A stretch of DNA of 64,000 nucleotides, taken from NCBI GenBank assembly GCA_020627535.1, contig JAHDGU010000003.1, positions 246,356-310,355 of the forward strand. The letters are read 5' to 3'. The first letter of the stretch is position 1; each line of letters opens with the position of its first letter. Position numbers and translations under genes: made by a program. The stretch comes from Saprospiraceae bacterium. Lineage in GTDB: Bacteria > Bacteroidota > Bacteroidia > Chitinophagales > Saprospiraceae. This document shows, piece after piece, positions 52,797 to 61,321 of the stretch. Below the pieces are notes generated by a model. That model searched no databases. It worked only from the letters and a program-made list of their open reading frames with translations, and had not been told where the DNA came from.

Positions 52797-55430
52797 TTAG
52801 AATCTCAAGGAGTAGTTCAAGGTAGGACTGATACCAAGGAGTGAATTTTGGGTGTATCTCACAGTAGTTTCAGCCCTATCAAAAAATCTGTAGTAGAGTG
52901 GGTTTTCTCGATCTGTGAGATTATAGACTCCTAGTGTGAGGCTGTGCGTCAGTTGTTCTCCTCGCTTTTTCCACTGCACAGAAGCGTCAGCTCTAAAATA
53001 ATCTGGGAGACGTACTGCATTTCTCTCCGTAAGAAGAGGCACAATAGGAGCACCTCTTCCACTCTCCGGATCTCTGATCACCCTACTCGCCTCTGGAAAA
53101 TTGACCGGACTGCCGCTTGCATAGTTGACAGAAAAGCTGGTTTGCCATGACTTGGACCAGCGATATTGAAACTCTGCGCTCGCATTGTGTGGCCGATCTT
53201 GGAAGTCCGCATATTCTTTACCATTATTGAGTTCATCAAACTGTCGCCGACTCTCGCTGTAGGTATAGCTCAAGAGCCAATCGAATTTGCGTCCATACTT
53301 GGTCCATTCAAATTCAATGCCTCTACTTCGTCCATCACCTCGAGTGACTAGCTCCTGCCAGCGCCCAATATCTCTGATTGCTTGAAGGCCTGAAAGACTT
53401 CCTTCTTTGAGCTCTAGCAGATCAGTAAGTTCTTTGTAAAACACACCCGCATTCAGCTGGTGCTGACCAAGATAGACGCCTATCGAAGTACCATAAGCCC
53501 AAGCAGTCTGAGGTGCGATTTGGTCCGTCAGGGGTACCCAATTGTCACTGGGCAATCCAAAGTTGGCTGTCTGCAAGAGATGAAAATACTGCGAGGCTCT
53601 GCTCACATTGGCATACCAGTGCAACTTATCTGATAGGGTAAGATCAAGATTGAACCGGGGATTGACCTGCCATTCTCTGCGCTCTCCAAGTGGGAAGAGC
53701 GAGGTGTTGAGTCCCAGATTGATCTTGAGTTTGTCCTTGATATTGATGTCATCTTCAATATAAGCCGAGATCTCACTGAAGATAAAGGCCTCATTCTCTT
53801 CAAGCATTGATGGATTGTCTTCTATCAATAGTTCCTCACCATCCGCGGTCACCACCTCAAGACCTGGTGCAAACTCATGGTGCATCCACTGGGCACCAAT
53901 ACGGATCGTATGAGCAGGACTAGGTATAAAATCGAAGTCCAATTGTGCCCCGTAATCTTGAATCCTCGATTGGCCTGAGACAAAGCTGGTTTCTCTTTGA
54001 TCTTCAGATAAAGGATTGATGGTAAGTTGTGTCACCAGCTCAGAGTGGCTCTGTTCATATTCACTAAATAGAAGACTGAGCTTGGCAAATGCTCTGGAAG
54101 AAAAGCGATTATTCCATCTCAACGACGCCAGTCGATTGCCCCACTCTAGTTCTTGATCCTCGGTAATCGATAGTGATGGGCCAAACATGTCAATATCGTA
54201 GGACTTGGTATTCTCAAATTGATCTCTGCCTTGGTAATAGCTCAAGTAGATATCAGACCTATTCCCTAGCTGGTAGTTTGCCTTCACAAATACGTCATAA
54301 AAATCGTAGTCTAGCTCACCTGATTCATCATTATTCTGGAGGACATCCTGGTACTGCTGATTGATCAATGGACCGACGTATGAGTAACGACCATTGATAA
54401 GAAAGGAGCTTCGCTCTTTGATGATCGGCCCTTGTAGGTCAAAGGAGGTAGAGATCAAATCAGCATTGAGGCCAAATTCAAATTCCTTGCGGTTTCCCTC
54501 TTCGGTCCTTATATCAAAGACAGATGACAATGCACCTTGATATCTCGCAGGGCCCGGAGTCTTGTAGAAACGGGCACTACTGATGATCTGATCATCAAAG
54601 ATGGATAAGAGTCCATTCATATGGCCTGGATTGTAGACCTTGACGCCGTCTAGGAGGAAGAGATTATGCTCCTGGTTTGCGCCACGCACACTCACACCAC
54701 CTACACCATCAGCATTGGTAGAGACACCAGCAAGATTATGGGTGTACCTTATCGGATCGGCGCGTCCACCCAAGGTGGGTCTAGCGTTGAGACCTTGTAA
54801 GGGAATATTTCGTGCATTGGTGCTCTGCTCCCAGATCTTCCAATATTCTCGACCTGTAATGATGACTTCGCTGAGCTCTAGGCTAGGAATGAGATCCACT
54901 TCGACAAATGCGTCTTGCTCAAGGTCTAGACTCAGATCGAAATCGCTGTAGCCGATGTAGCCAATATTGACTTCTTTCTCTCCTCGCTCAAGCCTCAAGC
55001 TGAAGAAGCCAAACTCATTGGTGAAGGTGCCTCTTTGGGATTCCAGATCTACAATATGAGCCGCTACGAGACGCTCTCCTGTATTGACATTGCGGACGTA
55101 TCCGCTCACTACATAAGTGGAGTAGATATCATCGTATGGGACCAGAGCTAGTGAGTTTTTGATGCGCTCGACACGGAAGCCTTGACCATCCAGAAGTTCT
55201 TGGAGAATCTGAATCACACTCTTGCCTTGTGCCTCGTATATGAGAGATGGGATTTCAGGCAAACTACTATTGGAAAAAGCAATATTGACACCAGTCTGTT
55301 GACTGAGCTTAATGATGGCTTCACTGAGATCTTCTCCCTCTAGGACAAAGTCGACTGGTGTATCAGGATCAGCTTGAGCGATCGCACACAGACTCCAAGA
55401 AAGAAGCAGTAAGATCAGTGCAGGTTTCAT
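52797..55430 (-). CDS. TonB-dependent receptor with STN domain (FecA-type transducer)
   Basis: The 877-residue receptor has a signal peptide (1-19), an STN signalling domain (about 27-98; DLSEAIIKLSQQTGVNIAFSNSSL), a CarboxypepD_reg module (about 105-180), a plug with YTHNLAGVSTNADGVGGVSVRGANQEHNLFLLDGVKVYNP (split by me into three stretches) and a barrel ending LLGISPTLNYSLRF. The STN domain contacts FecR, whose gene lies upstream with the sigma factor gene. It thus both imports and senses its ligand. Ligand type cannot be predicted. Confidence 0.92.
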   Translation of the reverse strand: MKPALILLLLSWSLCAIAQADPDTPVDFVLEGEDLSEAIIKLSQQTGVNIAFSNSSLPEIPSLIYEAQGKSVIQILQELLDGQGFRVERIKNSLALVPYDDIYSTYVVSGYVRNVNTGERLVAAHIVDLESQRGTFTNEFGFFSLRLERGEKEVNIGYIGYSDFDLSLDLEQDAFVEVDLIPSLELSEVIITGREYWKIWEQSTNARNIPLQGLNARPTLGGRADPIRYTHNLAGVSTNADGVGGVSVRGANQEHNLFLLDGVKVYNPGHMNGLLSIFDDQIISSARFYKTPGPARYQGALSSVFDIRTEEGNRKEFEFGLNADLISTSFDLQGPIIKERSSFLINGRYSYVGPLINQQYQDVLQNNDESGELDYDFYDVFVKANYQLGNRSDIYLSYYQGRDQFENTKSYDIDMFGPSLSITEDQELEWGNRLASLRWNNRFSSRAFAKLSLLFSEYEQSHSELVTQLTINPLSEDQRETSFVSGQSRIQDYGAQLDFDFIPSPAHTIRIGAQWMHHEFAPGLEVVTADGEELLIEDNPSMLEENEAFIFSEISAYIEDDINIKDKLKINLGLNTSLFPLGERREWQVNPRFNLDLTLSDKLHWYANVSRASQYFHLLQTANFGLPSDNWVPLTDQIAPQTAWAYGTSIGVYLGQHQLNAGVFYKELTDLLELKEGSLSGLQAIRDIGRWQELVTRGDGRSRGIEFEWTKYGRKFDWLLSYTYSESRRQFDELNNGKEYADFQDRPHNASAEFQYRWSKSWQTSFSVNYASGSPVNFPEASRVIRDPESGRGAPIVPLLTERNAVRLPDYFRADASVQWKKRGEQLTHSLTLGVYNLTDRENPLYYRFFDRAETTVRYTQNSLLGISPTLNYSLRF

Positions 55431-55480
55431 CAGTATTTCAAACCTACTACTATTTTGAGTGCGAGCGGCGAGCTAGTAGG

Positions 55481-56383
55481 CTACTCGGGGCAATATCCTT
55501 TGCTCAGGACAAATTTCTTGTCAGATTGCTTCTGAATTTTCATCCCAAGAGGAGCCGCCACCAGCCTCAGTGTTTCTTGCACATCAGTAGCCTGGAGTGG
55601 CAGTGTAGATGTGAAAGGGCAGGTGCGCATCTTTTTCTTTTTGATGACAATCTCCACTTCGTAAAACTCAGCAATATCAGCAATCACATTCGACAAAGGT
55701 TCCTGCTCGAAGTATAGTGCATTGTCGATCCATGCCCAGTCATTCTCTCTGGCCTGTGTCAACTCAAACTCATTGCTGGATTGGCGATAGACCAACTTGT
55801 CTTGTGCTTTAAGCACCTCAGCAGTGCCATCTGGTTTTTGAACACGCACACTTCCTTCTAGCACAGAGACATACACATCTCCATCAGACTTCTCATCGAC
55901 GTTGAAGGCCGTACCGAGAACTGTGACCGTCACATCTCCTGCATGTACATGAAATGGGCGACCATCCTTGGCGACCTCAAAGAAGGCCTCACCTTCTAGA
56001 TTTATGTCTCGGCTTTCGCCAAAATGCTTTTTGTATTCGATTTTAGAATTGCCCTTAAGTGTGATGAGGGATTCATCCGGCAATTTGATCTCTTCTGTCT
56101 CACTGGCGAAGATGGCCTTGGTATCACTGATACCTGCATATTGATAGACTGCAGCTCCAATGCATGCAATGAGCAGCAGGCTGGCAGCCACCTTGAGCGC
56201 TGGTCTGAGAGTCAGTGTCTTGGGGGAGGCACCATTCTTCTTGGCAAATCTCTGCCAAGCGGCCTCGTCGTCAAGACGATCCAGCTTTTGATATGTCGCT
56301 GACTCCCGGAGTATGAGCCGACCGAGCTCATCAGAAGACAGCTCATCGTGGAGCTGGTTTGGGATATGTTGTCTAGAGTTCAA
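55481..56383 (-). CDS. FecR-family anti-sigma regulator
   Basis: Residue count is about 300 if started at TTG 56383, the first plausible start that does not overlap the sigma factor gene; a GTG at 56515 is in frame but lies inside that gene. One membrane segment (SLLLIACIGAAVYQYAG, about 80-97 of this form) is followed by the FecR domain (SLITLKGNSKIEYKKHFG, GEAFFEVAKDGRPFHVHAGDVTVTVLGTAFNV). The C-terminal DUF4974-like part (about 225-300) probably contacts the STN domain. It relays receptor occupancy to the sigma factor. Confidence 0.88.
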   Translation of the reverse strand: MNSRQHIPNQLHDELSSDELGRLILRESATYQKLDRLDDEAAWQRFAKKNGASPKTLTLRPALKVAASLLLIACIGAAVYQYAGISDTKAIFASETEEIKLPDESLITLKGNSKIEYKKHFGESRDINLEGEAFFEVAKDGRPFHVHAGDVTVTVLGTAFNVDEKSDGDVYVSVLEGSVRVQKPDGTAEVLKAQDKLVYRQSSNEFELTQARENDWAWIDNALYFEQEPLSNVIADIAEFYEVEIVIKKKKMRTCPFTSTLPLQATDVQETLRLVAAPLGMKIQKQSDKKFVLSKGYCPE

Positions 56384-56486
56384 TGTGTGTCGTTTCGTGT
56401 AGGATTGACTTCTATGTTCAATCAAAGGACAAAGTAATGATAGATTCCCCCTACTCCTCTCACAATAAAGTTGGATTAATTGATAC

Positions 56487-56993
56487 CTAGTTGACTTTTT
56501 GATAGTTTTCGACACTTGCCCTGAGTCGCTTGAGTGCCTTGGATATTTGATTTTCTATAGTCTTCACGGATACACCAAGAGTCTGAGCGATTTCTTTGTA
56601 ACTCATCTCTTCATATCTCGACATGACGAAGACAAGTCTACACTTCTCTGGAAGGCCATCAATGGTCTTCTTGATGAGATCTCCAAGCTCAGAAGTCTCT
56701 AGAGTAAGCAGAGGCGAGACTGTACGGTCAAGATCAGACTCTTGGTCGGTCCAGTCTATTCGTTGATCTTTTTTGATATGATTGAGACAAGTATTGACCA
56801 CGCTGCGGCGCAAGTAGGCTTCAAGATTGTCGATCTGGTGAATGCTATCTCTCTTTTTCCACAATTTCTCAAAGACCTCTTGCACGGCATCTTCAGCAGA
56901 CTGACGATCTCTGACATAGCGCATAGCAGTCTGTGTCAAGGTCTGGTAGTGACTTTGAAAGATGGATTTGAAAGATGGCTTTCGGCCAAACAA
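56487..56993 (-). CDS. ECF RNA polymerase sigma-70 factor, FecI-type
   Basis: The 168-residue protein has region 2 (about 10-80; AEDAVQEVFEKLWKKRD, LRRSVVNTCLNHIKK) and region 4 (about 110-160; LPEKCRLVFVMSRYEEMSYKEIAQTLGVSVKTIENQISKAL). There is no ATG at the N-terminus; TTG 56993 is the first usable codon and gives the usual family length. It probably directs polymerase to the receptor cassette downstream when FecR signals. Confidence 0.9.
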   Translation of the reverse strand: MFGRKPSFKSIFQSHYQTLTQTAMRYVRDRQSAEDAVQEVFEKLWKKRDSIHQIDNLEAYLRRSVVNTCLNHIKKDQRIDWTDQESDLDRTVSPLLTLETSELGDLIKKTIDGLPEKCRLVFVMSRYEEMSYKEIAQTLGVSVKTIENQISKALKRLRASVENYQKVN

Positions 56994-57059
56994 GTGCTTG
57001 TTCTTTAATTCTGTAGATCTAACGGAGCTCCGCCTTCGATCAGTAACAGAATGGATAAC

Positions 57060-57067
57060 TAATTTTG
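57060..57067 (+). promoter_or_regulatory. predicted -7 box of the lipoprotein gene at 57086
   Basis: TAATTTTG is an exact TAnnTTTG match, 18 bases before the ATG at 57086, which supports that start rather than the GTG at 57065 inside the box. Confidence 0.45.
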
Positions 57068-57085
57068 GTCAAAACTGTTAATAAA

Positions 57086-57916
57086 ATGCGCAAACTTTTC
57101 ATTCTATTCATAGTCGCCTCGGTATTTGCCTGTGGTGATTCATCGAGTGCATCTTCAGATGACTCAGCTACATCCAGCACCTCACAATCGGATAAAAATG
57201 AAGCCCCAAGTGCGTCAGGAGTGCTGAGTGGTGGGCCCTACACGCTTACACCTTTTGGCGACAGCCCGGCCTTTACTGATGCTGAGATCAAGTCATACAG
57301 CTACAAGGATGGCAAGTTTGACTTTACCCTAGCAGACGGAGAATATCAACTCGGAGCTCAGACAGCTGATGCGCCCAACAAGATGTGTGCAAATAGCGCC
57401 AAAGGACAGCATATCCATCTGATCATTGATAACAAGCCTTATGCGGCTAAGTATACTTCTAGCTTTGAGTACGACATAGAGGATGGTGAGCACTACTTAC
57501 TCGCATTTTTGAGTCGCAGCTACCATGAGAGCATCAAAACGCCAAAGGCATATGTTGCTGAGAAGATCATGGTCAAGAACAAATCTATTGTTGCCAGAGA
57601 GCCAATCACTGAGCCCATGCTATTTTACTCGCGACCTAAAGGGACCTATGTAGGAGCCAAGGATACAGAGAAAATCATGCTAGACTACTATGTGATCAAT
57701 ACTGAAATCGGAAAAGATCACTACGTACGTGTCACAATGAACGATCAAGCCAAATTTATCCTTGACAAATGGCAGCCATACTATGTAGAGGGTCTGGGTG
57801 CTGGAAGCAATGCAATCACCCTATCTCTACTAGACGCTGACCAGCGCATGATCAAGGACATGCCATTGCTCCCTGTGACGAGAGAGTTTAGCGTAAAAAA
57901 TGATGTAGCAGAATAA
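57086..57916 (+). CDS. lipoprotein of unknown function
   Basis: From ATG 57086 (276 residues) the signal MRKLFILFIVASVFAC carries a lipobox with Cys16, followed by a Ser/Thr/Asp linker (about 17-45). A globular part follows with NSAKGQHIHLIIDNKPY near 103 and DGEHYLLAFLSRSYHESIK near 130, and a possible copper- or hydroxyl-binding HIH pair. It has no T9SS tail. I recognise no named family. Confidence 0.7.
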   Translation: MRKLFILFIVASVFACGDSSSASSDDSATSSTSQSDKNEAPSASGVLSGGPYTLTPFGDSPAFTDAEIKSYSYKDGKFDFTLADGEYQLGAQTADAPNKMCANSAKGQHIHLIIDNKPYAAKYTSSFEYDIEDGEHYLLAFLSRSYHESIKTPKAYVAEKIMVKNKSIVAREPITEPMLFYSRPKGTYVGAKDTEKIMLDYYVINTEIGKDHYVRVTMNDQAKFILDKWQPYYVEGLGAGSNAITLSLLDADQRMIKDMPLLPVTREFSVKNDVAE

Positions 57917-57957
57917 GAGCATCTCTTATCTTTGCCCTTCGATTCCAAGAGAATCAT

Positions 57958-58032
57958 GGTGGCTATAGCTCAGTTGGTTAGAGCACTGGATTGTGGTTCC
58001 AGAGGCCGCCGGTTCGAATCCGGTTAGCCACC
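57958..58032 (+). tRNA. tRNA-His (anticodon GTG)
   Basis: The 75-nucleotide cloverleaf has acceptor stem GTGGCTA/TAGCCAC, an extra G at -1 (57958) paired with C73 (58032) as required for tRNA-His, anticodon stem CTGGA/TCCAG around TTGTGGT, and the T-arm GGTTCGAATCC. The 3' CCA is not encoded (CCC follows). It is the likely attachment site of the adjoining phage integrase, because the integrase starts 101 bases downstream. Confidence 0.97.
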
Positions 58033-58133
58033 CCCAACTCTCTAACACGCTCAACAACAGTGATTTAGAGAAAATATTTCCTGACAGACTTTTGACTGAC
58101 TGCGATACCACCCGCAGCTCAGCCAAAAAAAAA

Positions 58134-59264
58134 ATGTCCCTAGCTTTTATTCCCGCCAGACTCGTTAAGTGTAAGGCCCACTGGTATATCATGTATTACC
58201 AGACAGATCCGGTCACAGGCAAGCGTCACAGGCATCGAGAGACCTTCGACATCAATCGTATCAGGTCCAAAAAAGAGCGCGTCAAGGTAGCGCAGCAGAT
58301 CGTGAAAAAGATCAATACGCTGTTGCCGTTTGGCTATCCGTATGATAAAGACTTTATGGTCGATCAAGGCGTCGGATTTCGTGATACGATGATGAAGGCG
58401 CTGGAGCTCATGAGTGCGAAGACTGATCGTAAGCAGACGATCAAGGGATATACCAGCAAGGTCGAGATCCTGCTGCAGTGGATCCAGACGGAGCGTCCGG
58501 ACATACAGCGGCTGTATGACTTTGGTCCAAAGGATGCCAAGGCATTTCTCAGATGGATCCAGCTGAAAAGGAAGGTCGGCAATGTCACATATAACAACTA
58601 CATTCTCAAACTCCGATCTGTATTCAATGAGATGATCCGGCAGGATCTCTATGAGGAGCTCAATCCATTTGACAAGATCCAGAAACTGAAGACAGCGCCC
58701 AAAGGTCGCCGCGCGCTTAGAGATTGGGAAGTGCACAAGATCACTGCAGCAGCTCAGAGTCATCCATATATCTTGGTGGCGATATATCTACAGTACTATT
58801 GCTTCATACGACCAGCTGAGCTCCGCAGGATGAGACTGGAGCATATCGACCTAGAGATACAGACAATCTACATGACCAGCGAGATCAGTAAGAATCGCAA
58901 AAATTGCTCGATCACCATACCAGATGACTGCATCGAAGTGCTTGCTGACTACATTGGCAATCGTAGAGATCTGCAGTTCTATCTATTCTCCAAGATTGAT
59001 TGTCCTGGACCTATTATGCTGGCCAGAGATCGTCTGAAAAAAGAACATGACAAGATGCTCATGGAGACAGGACTCAAGACAGACAAATCTATCCACTTCT
59101 ATAGCTGGAAAGACACAGGCGCCATCGCACTGGTGCGCAAGAAAGTCAATATCCGAGAGATCCAGCTACAGCTGAGGCATAGCAGCCTCGAGGACACGCA
59201 GAAATATCTCGAGTCGCTTGGCTTTCAGTACAGTGAGATCAGACGGCTAGACAATAAGATCTAG
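58134..59264 (+). CDS. int: tyrosine recombinase (phage integrase)
   Basis: ATG 58134 gives 376 residues; an open frame from inside the tRNA gene is an artefact. An N-terminal arm/SAM-like domain (about 1-185) precedes the catalytic domain. Catalytic candidates are R226 (FIRPAELRRM), K326 (YSWKDTG, where HxxR is expected), H349 (LRHSS) and the nucleophile Y358 (TQKYL). The SWKDTG form replaces the usual box II His and Arg by Tyr and Lys. Similar changes occur in other Bacteroidota integrases, so activity is still likely. It probably inserted the element at tRNA-His. Confidence 0.92.
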   Translation: MSLAFIPARLVKCKAHWYIMYYQTDPVTGKRHRHRETFDINRIRSKKERVKVAQQIVKKINTLLPFGYPYDKDFMVDQGVGFRDTMMKALELMSAKTDRKQTIKGYTSKVEILLQWIQTERPDIQRLYDFGPKDAKAFLRWIQLKRKVGNVTYNNYILKLRSVFNEMIRQDLYEELNPFDKIQKLKTAPKGRRALRDWEVHKITAAAQSHPYILVAIYLQYYCFIRPAELRRMRLEHIDLEIQTIYMTSEISKNRKNCSITIPDDCIEVLADYIGNRRDLQFYLFSKIDCPGPIMLARDRLKKEHDKMLMETGLKTDKSIHFYSWKDTGAIALVRKKVNIREIQLQLRHSSLEDTQKYLESLGFQYSEIRRLDNKI

Positions 59265-60316
59265 CAGACATACACAGCTCCGCACGCCGAGCCGATGACC
59301 ATGTCATTGTCATCCTCACAGTGCTCGTCTGCATATCCGCTCTCGTCCGCCCACTCTGGCCAGCACTCGACGTGCTTGATCAGATAAGTCTGGATATCCG
59401 TATACAACTCCTCAGCGCGATCGCAGCACTCCTGGCGCATCTCCGCCACCGCATTAGCAGTGAATTGATTATTGAGATTCTGTCGGAAATCCATGTTATC
59501 CGATGAGCTCACGACCTTGAAGCCATCACCATCAAATACGATCGCCATTTTTGGTACACCGATACACATGCCTTTTGCCGCTGTGTAGTCCTTGGCCAGT
59601 TTGCGGAGTATCTTGATCTCCGCCTTATCGCCGTCCATCGGGTTACAGATATTGGAGAATAGTGTTGGGCAGAGGATGCGCTCCAGCTGATCATCCGCAC
59701 GTCTCACATGCTTGATGAGCTGCAGATATGCACGTCGGCTTTTGCCAAGATTGAAGTACTGATCTAGGTCATCCGTGACATTGAAAAAACAGCTCGCCTG
59801 GCATTGTGCAGCTTCACTCTGTTGCCACTTTGCGAGTACAGGATCTTTAGACGATTGTAGCAGCTCCAGCAGCTGATCCAGATGATCATCCGCACACTGA
59901 CAGATATGCCACAGATAGTCCTTATATCTCCACTGATTCGTCGCTTGCGCGGCACCCTCTTTGCTCTGATTTTGCATGAGTCCCATATCCGATATACGGA
60001 TATTGAGGATCGGGCTAGCGATCAGCATCGTGTACCATGCCAGAGCGTCCTTGAGCAGCTGCGCCGCGCACTGCTGAGCCTCTGTCATCTTTGCCTCACC
60101 AGTGATCAGCTCACAGAGCTCATCATACAGTTTCTGCCCGATGTACTTGATCATATACTTGCGCAGTGCTTGAGGTATGAAAGTGCAGAGCGTCGCCCAG
60201 CTCATATTGCCATCTATACCACCGAAGTGCTTAGGAAGGTCAGTACATCCGACTGTCGGTTTTTTTATGTCCTGTTCTGCATCGTGGATATACGGGATCT
60301 TGGTACTCATAGACAT
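59261..60316 (-). CDS. phage protein, DUF6712-like (head-tail connection candidate)
   Basis: The gene has 351 residues when started at ATG 60316 (alternatives GTG 60328, ATG 60310). The sequence is rich in Cys, Gln, Asp and helices, e.g. QALRKYMIKYIGQKLYDELCELI near 50 and RRAYLQLIKHVRRADDQLERIL near 200. It resembles DUF6712 proteins of Bacteroidota phages, which are placed near head-tail connectors. The stop overlaps the integrase end by four bases on the opposite strand. The call rests on pattern recognition only. Confidence 0.6.
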   Translation of the reverse strand: MSMSTKIPYIHDAEQDIKKPTVGCTDLPKHFGGIDGNMSWATLCTFIPQALRKYMIKYIGQKLYDELCELITGEAKMTEAQQCAAQLLKDALAWYTMLIASPILNIRISDMGLMQNQSKEGAAQATNQWRYKDYLWHICQCADDHLDQLLELLQSSKDPVLAKWQQSEAAQCQASCFFNVTDDLDQYFNLGKSRRAYLQLIKHVRRADDQLERILCPTLFSNICNPMDGDKAEIKILRKLAKDYTAAKGMCIGVPKMAIVFDGDGFKVVSSSDNMDFRQNLNNQFTANAVAEMRQECCDRAEELYTDIQTYLIKHVECWPEWADESGYADEHCEDDNDMVIGSACGAVYVC

Positions 60317-60343
60317 TGATTTGATCACGAAAGTGAGCCGCTA

Positions 60344-60358
60344 GGCTTCCGCCAAAAA
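60344..60358 (-). repeat. GNRA-hairpin motif variant (GGAA loop) in phage-side intergenic region
   Basis: Minus-strand TTTTTGGCGGAAGCC (core at 60344-60353) is the GGC/GCC stem with a GGAA loop and 5' T-run. It lies between the divergent DUF6712-like and lipoprotein genes, just upstream of both starts. Confidence 0.55.
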
Positions 60359-60364
60359 GGACAT

Positions 60365-60751
60365 ATGAGACACATCATCGTACTGCTTTTGCTCGTCAGC
60401 TGCCGACCTGCAGAGATTACTCCAGATTTCCAGCCATGCGCTGATCCGATCGGCTATGTATTCCTAGACTTTCTCGAGAGATTGGCGATCGACACTATCC
60501 ACTGCTTTGATCTGTATCACTGGGATCATGGCGACTTTAAGGTGCGCCGAGCTTGCAGTGATGACACTATCCAGACGCTCATCTTGACTAACGAATTTCC
60601 CGACCACATCCTCCGCCTCGACAAGTACAAACAGATCCGAGTCAGTAAAGACAGCATGCACCACTTCTATCGTAGCGATCATGACTCGATTGATTTTTGG
60701 GATTGTCGATGGTATCCGCAAGATCGGATATCTATATCACCGTATCGATGA
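60365..60751 (+). CDS. small lipoprotein in the phage element
   Basis: The 128-residue protein has a very short signal MRHIIVLLLLVSC (lipobox LVSC, Cys13) and a globular domain rich in His, Asp and Arg (FDLYHWDHGDFKVRRAC near 50). No family is recognised. Lipoproteins in prophages often alter phage exclusion or the surface, but no such role can be shown here. Its stop overlaps the next small frame by four bases. Confidence 0.6.
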   Translation: MRHIIVLLLLVSCRPAEITPDFQPCADPIGYVFLDFLERLAIDTIHCFDLYHWDHGDFKVRRACSDDTIQTLILTNEFPDHILRLDKYKQIRVSKDSMHHFYRSDHDSIDFWDCRWYPQDRISISPYR

Positions 60752-60900
60752 AAATCATCACTCCAGCGCGCAGATTTCACTACATCTACACAGATGAAGT
60801 CGGTCGCTCGATCAGCTTCTTACTCTGCTGCTGGCCTGTGGATAACTTTCTGGAAAGCGTGTCGGTTTGGGAGATACCTTTATTGTTGTGTGATAACTAG
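60748..60900 (+). CDS. 50-residue protein coupled to the lipoprotein
   Basis: ATG 60748 overlaps the preceding stop (ATGA), arguing for real translation. The 50 residues (MKIITPARRFHYIYTDEVGR, then a hydrophobic SFLLCCWPVDNFLESVSVWE) show no known domain. It may be a small membrane-associated product or noise. Confidence 0.35.
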   Translation: MKIITPARRFHYIYTDEVGRSISFLLCCWPVDNFLESVSVWEIPLLLCDN

Positions 60901-60994
60901 ATCAATGGGAAATTGTATCTCTACGTGGCGACCCTAGGGAGACATTAGATGAACATATTATTAGTCGCCGTTTATTTCAATAACAAAAATTAAA

Positions 60995-61273
60995 ATGTAC
61001 AACACAAGTAAAATTCCAAATTCAAGAGGCAGTAAGTACAATGCTTATAAATTGTCAAATATTGGACTTGAAGACAAAATAGAGCATCAAGATAATTGTA
61101 TTCAAATATTGATTGGATGCGATGAAGATGATACTTTCTACACAGAATCAGACGAAGGACGATTAAAGGTCTATGTAGAAACCACAAACCCAAATGCTAT
61201 GACAAGTTTCGATCTTCAAGATTTCATTAATCAAGTGAGGATTCTTTGCCCACATGTTCTAAATGGCGACTAA
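60995..61273 (+). CDS. small acidic protein of unknown function, AT-rich
   Basis: The 92-residue protein has IQILIGCDEDDTFYTESDEGRLKVYVE-type sequence and ends in DFINQVRILCPHVLNGD, with no signal peptide. The base composition is clearly more AT-rich than the neighbouring phage genes, which suggests separate acquisition. It stands alone between the small lipoprotein unit and a hairpin at 61280. I know no relatives. Confidence 0.6.
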   Translation: MYNTSKIPNSRGSKYNAYKLSNIGLEDKIEHQDNCIQILIGCDEDDTFYTESDEGRLKVYVETTNPNAMTSFDLQDFINQVRILCPHVLNGD

Positions 61274-61279
61274 TGGCCT

Positions 61280-61308
61280 TATATGCGCCGTTTTAATGGC
61301 GCCATATG
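61280..61308 (+). terminator. hairpin after the AT-rich gene, possible terminator
   Basis: ATATGCGCC (61281-61289) can pair with GGCG(C)CATAT (61298-61307) with one bulged C and loop GTTTTAAT. There is no T-run after it, so termination would be weak. Confidence 0.35.
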
Positions 61309-61321
61309 ATTCATTGATCGG

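Noticed and set aside
57993..58133. Upstream extension of the integrase frame into tRNA-His
   Set aside because: It would start inside the tRNA gene and add residues unlike any recombinase; ATG 58134 fits better.
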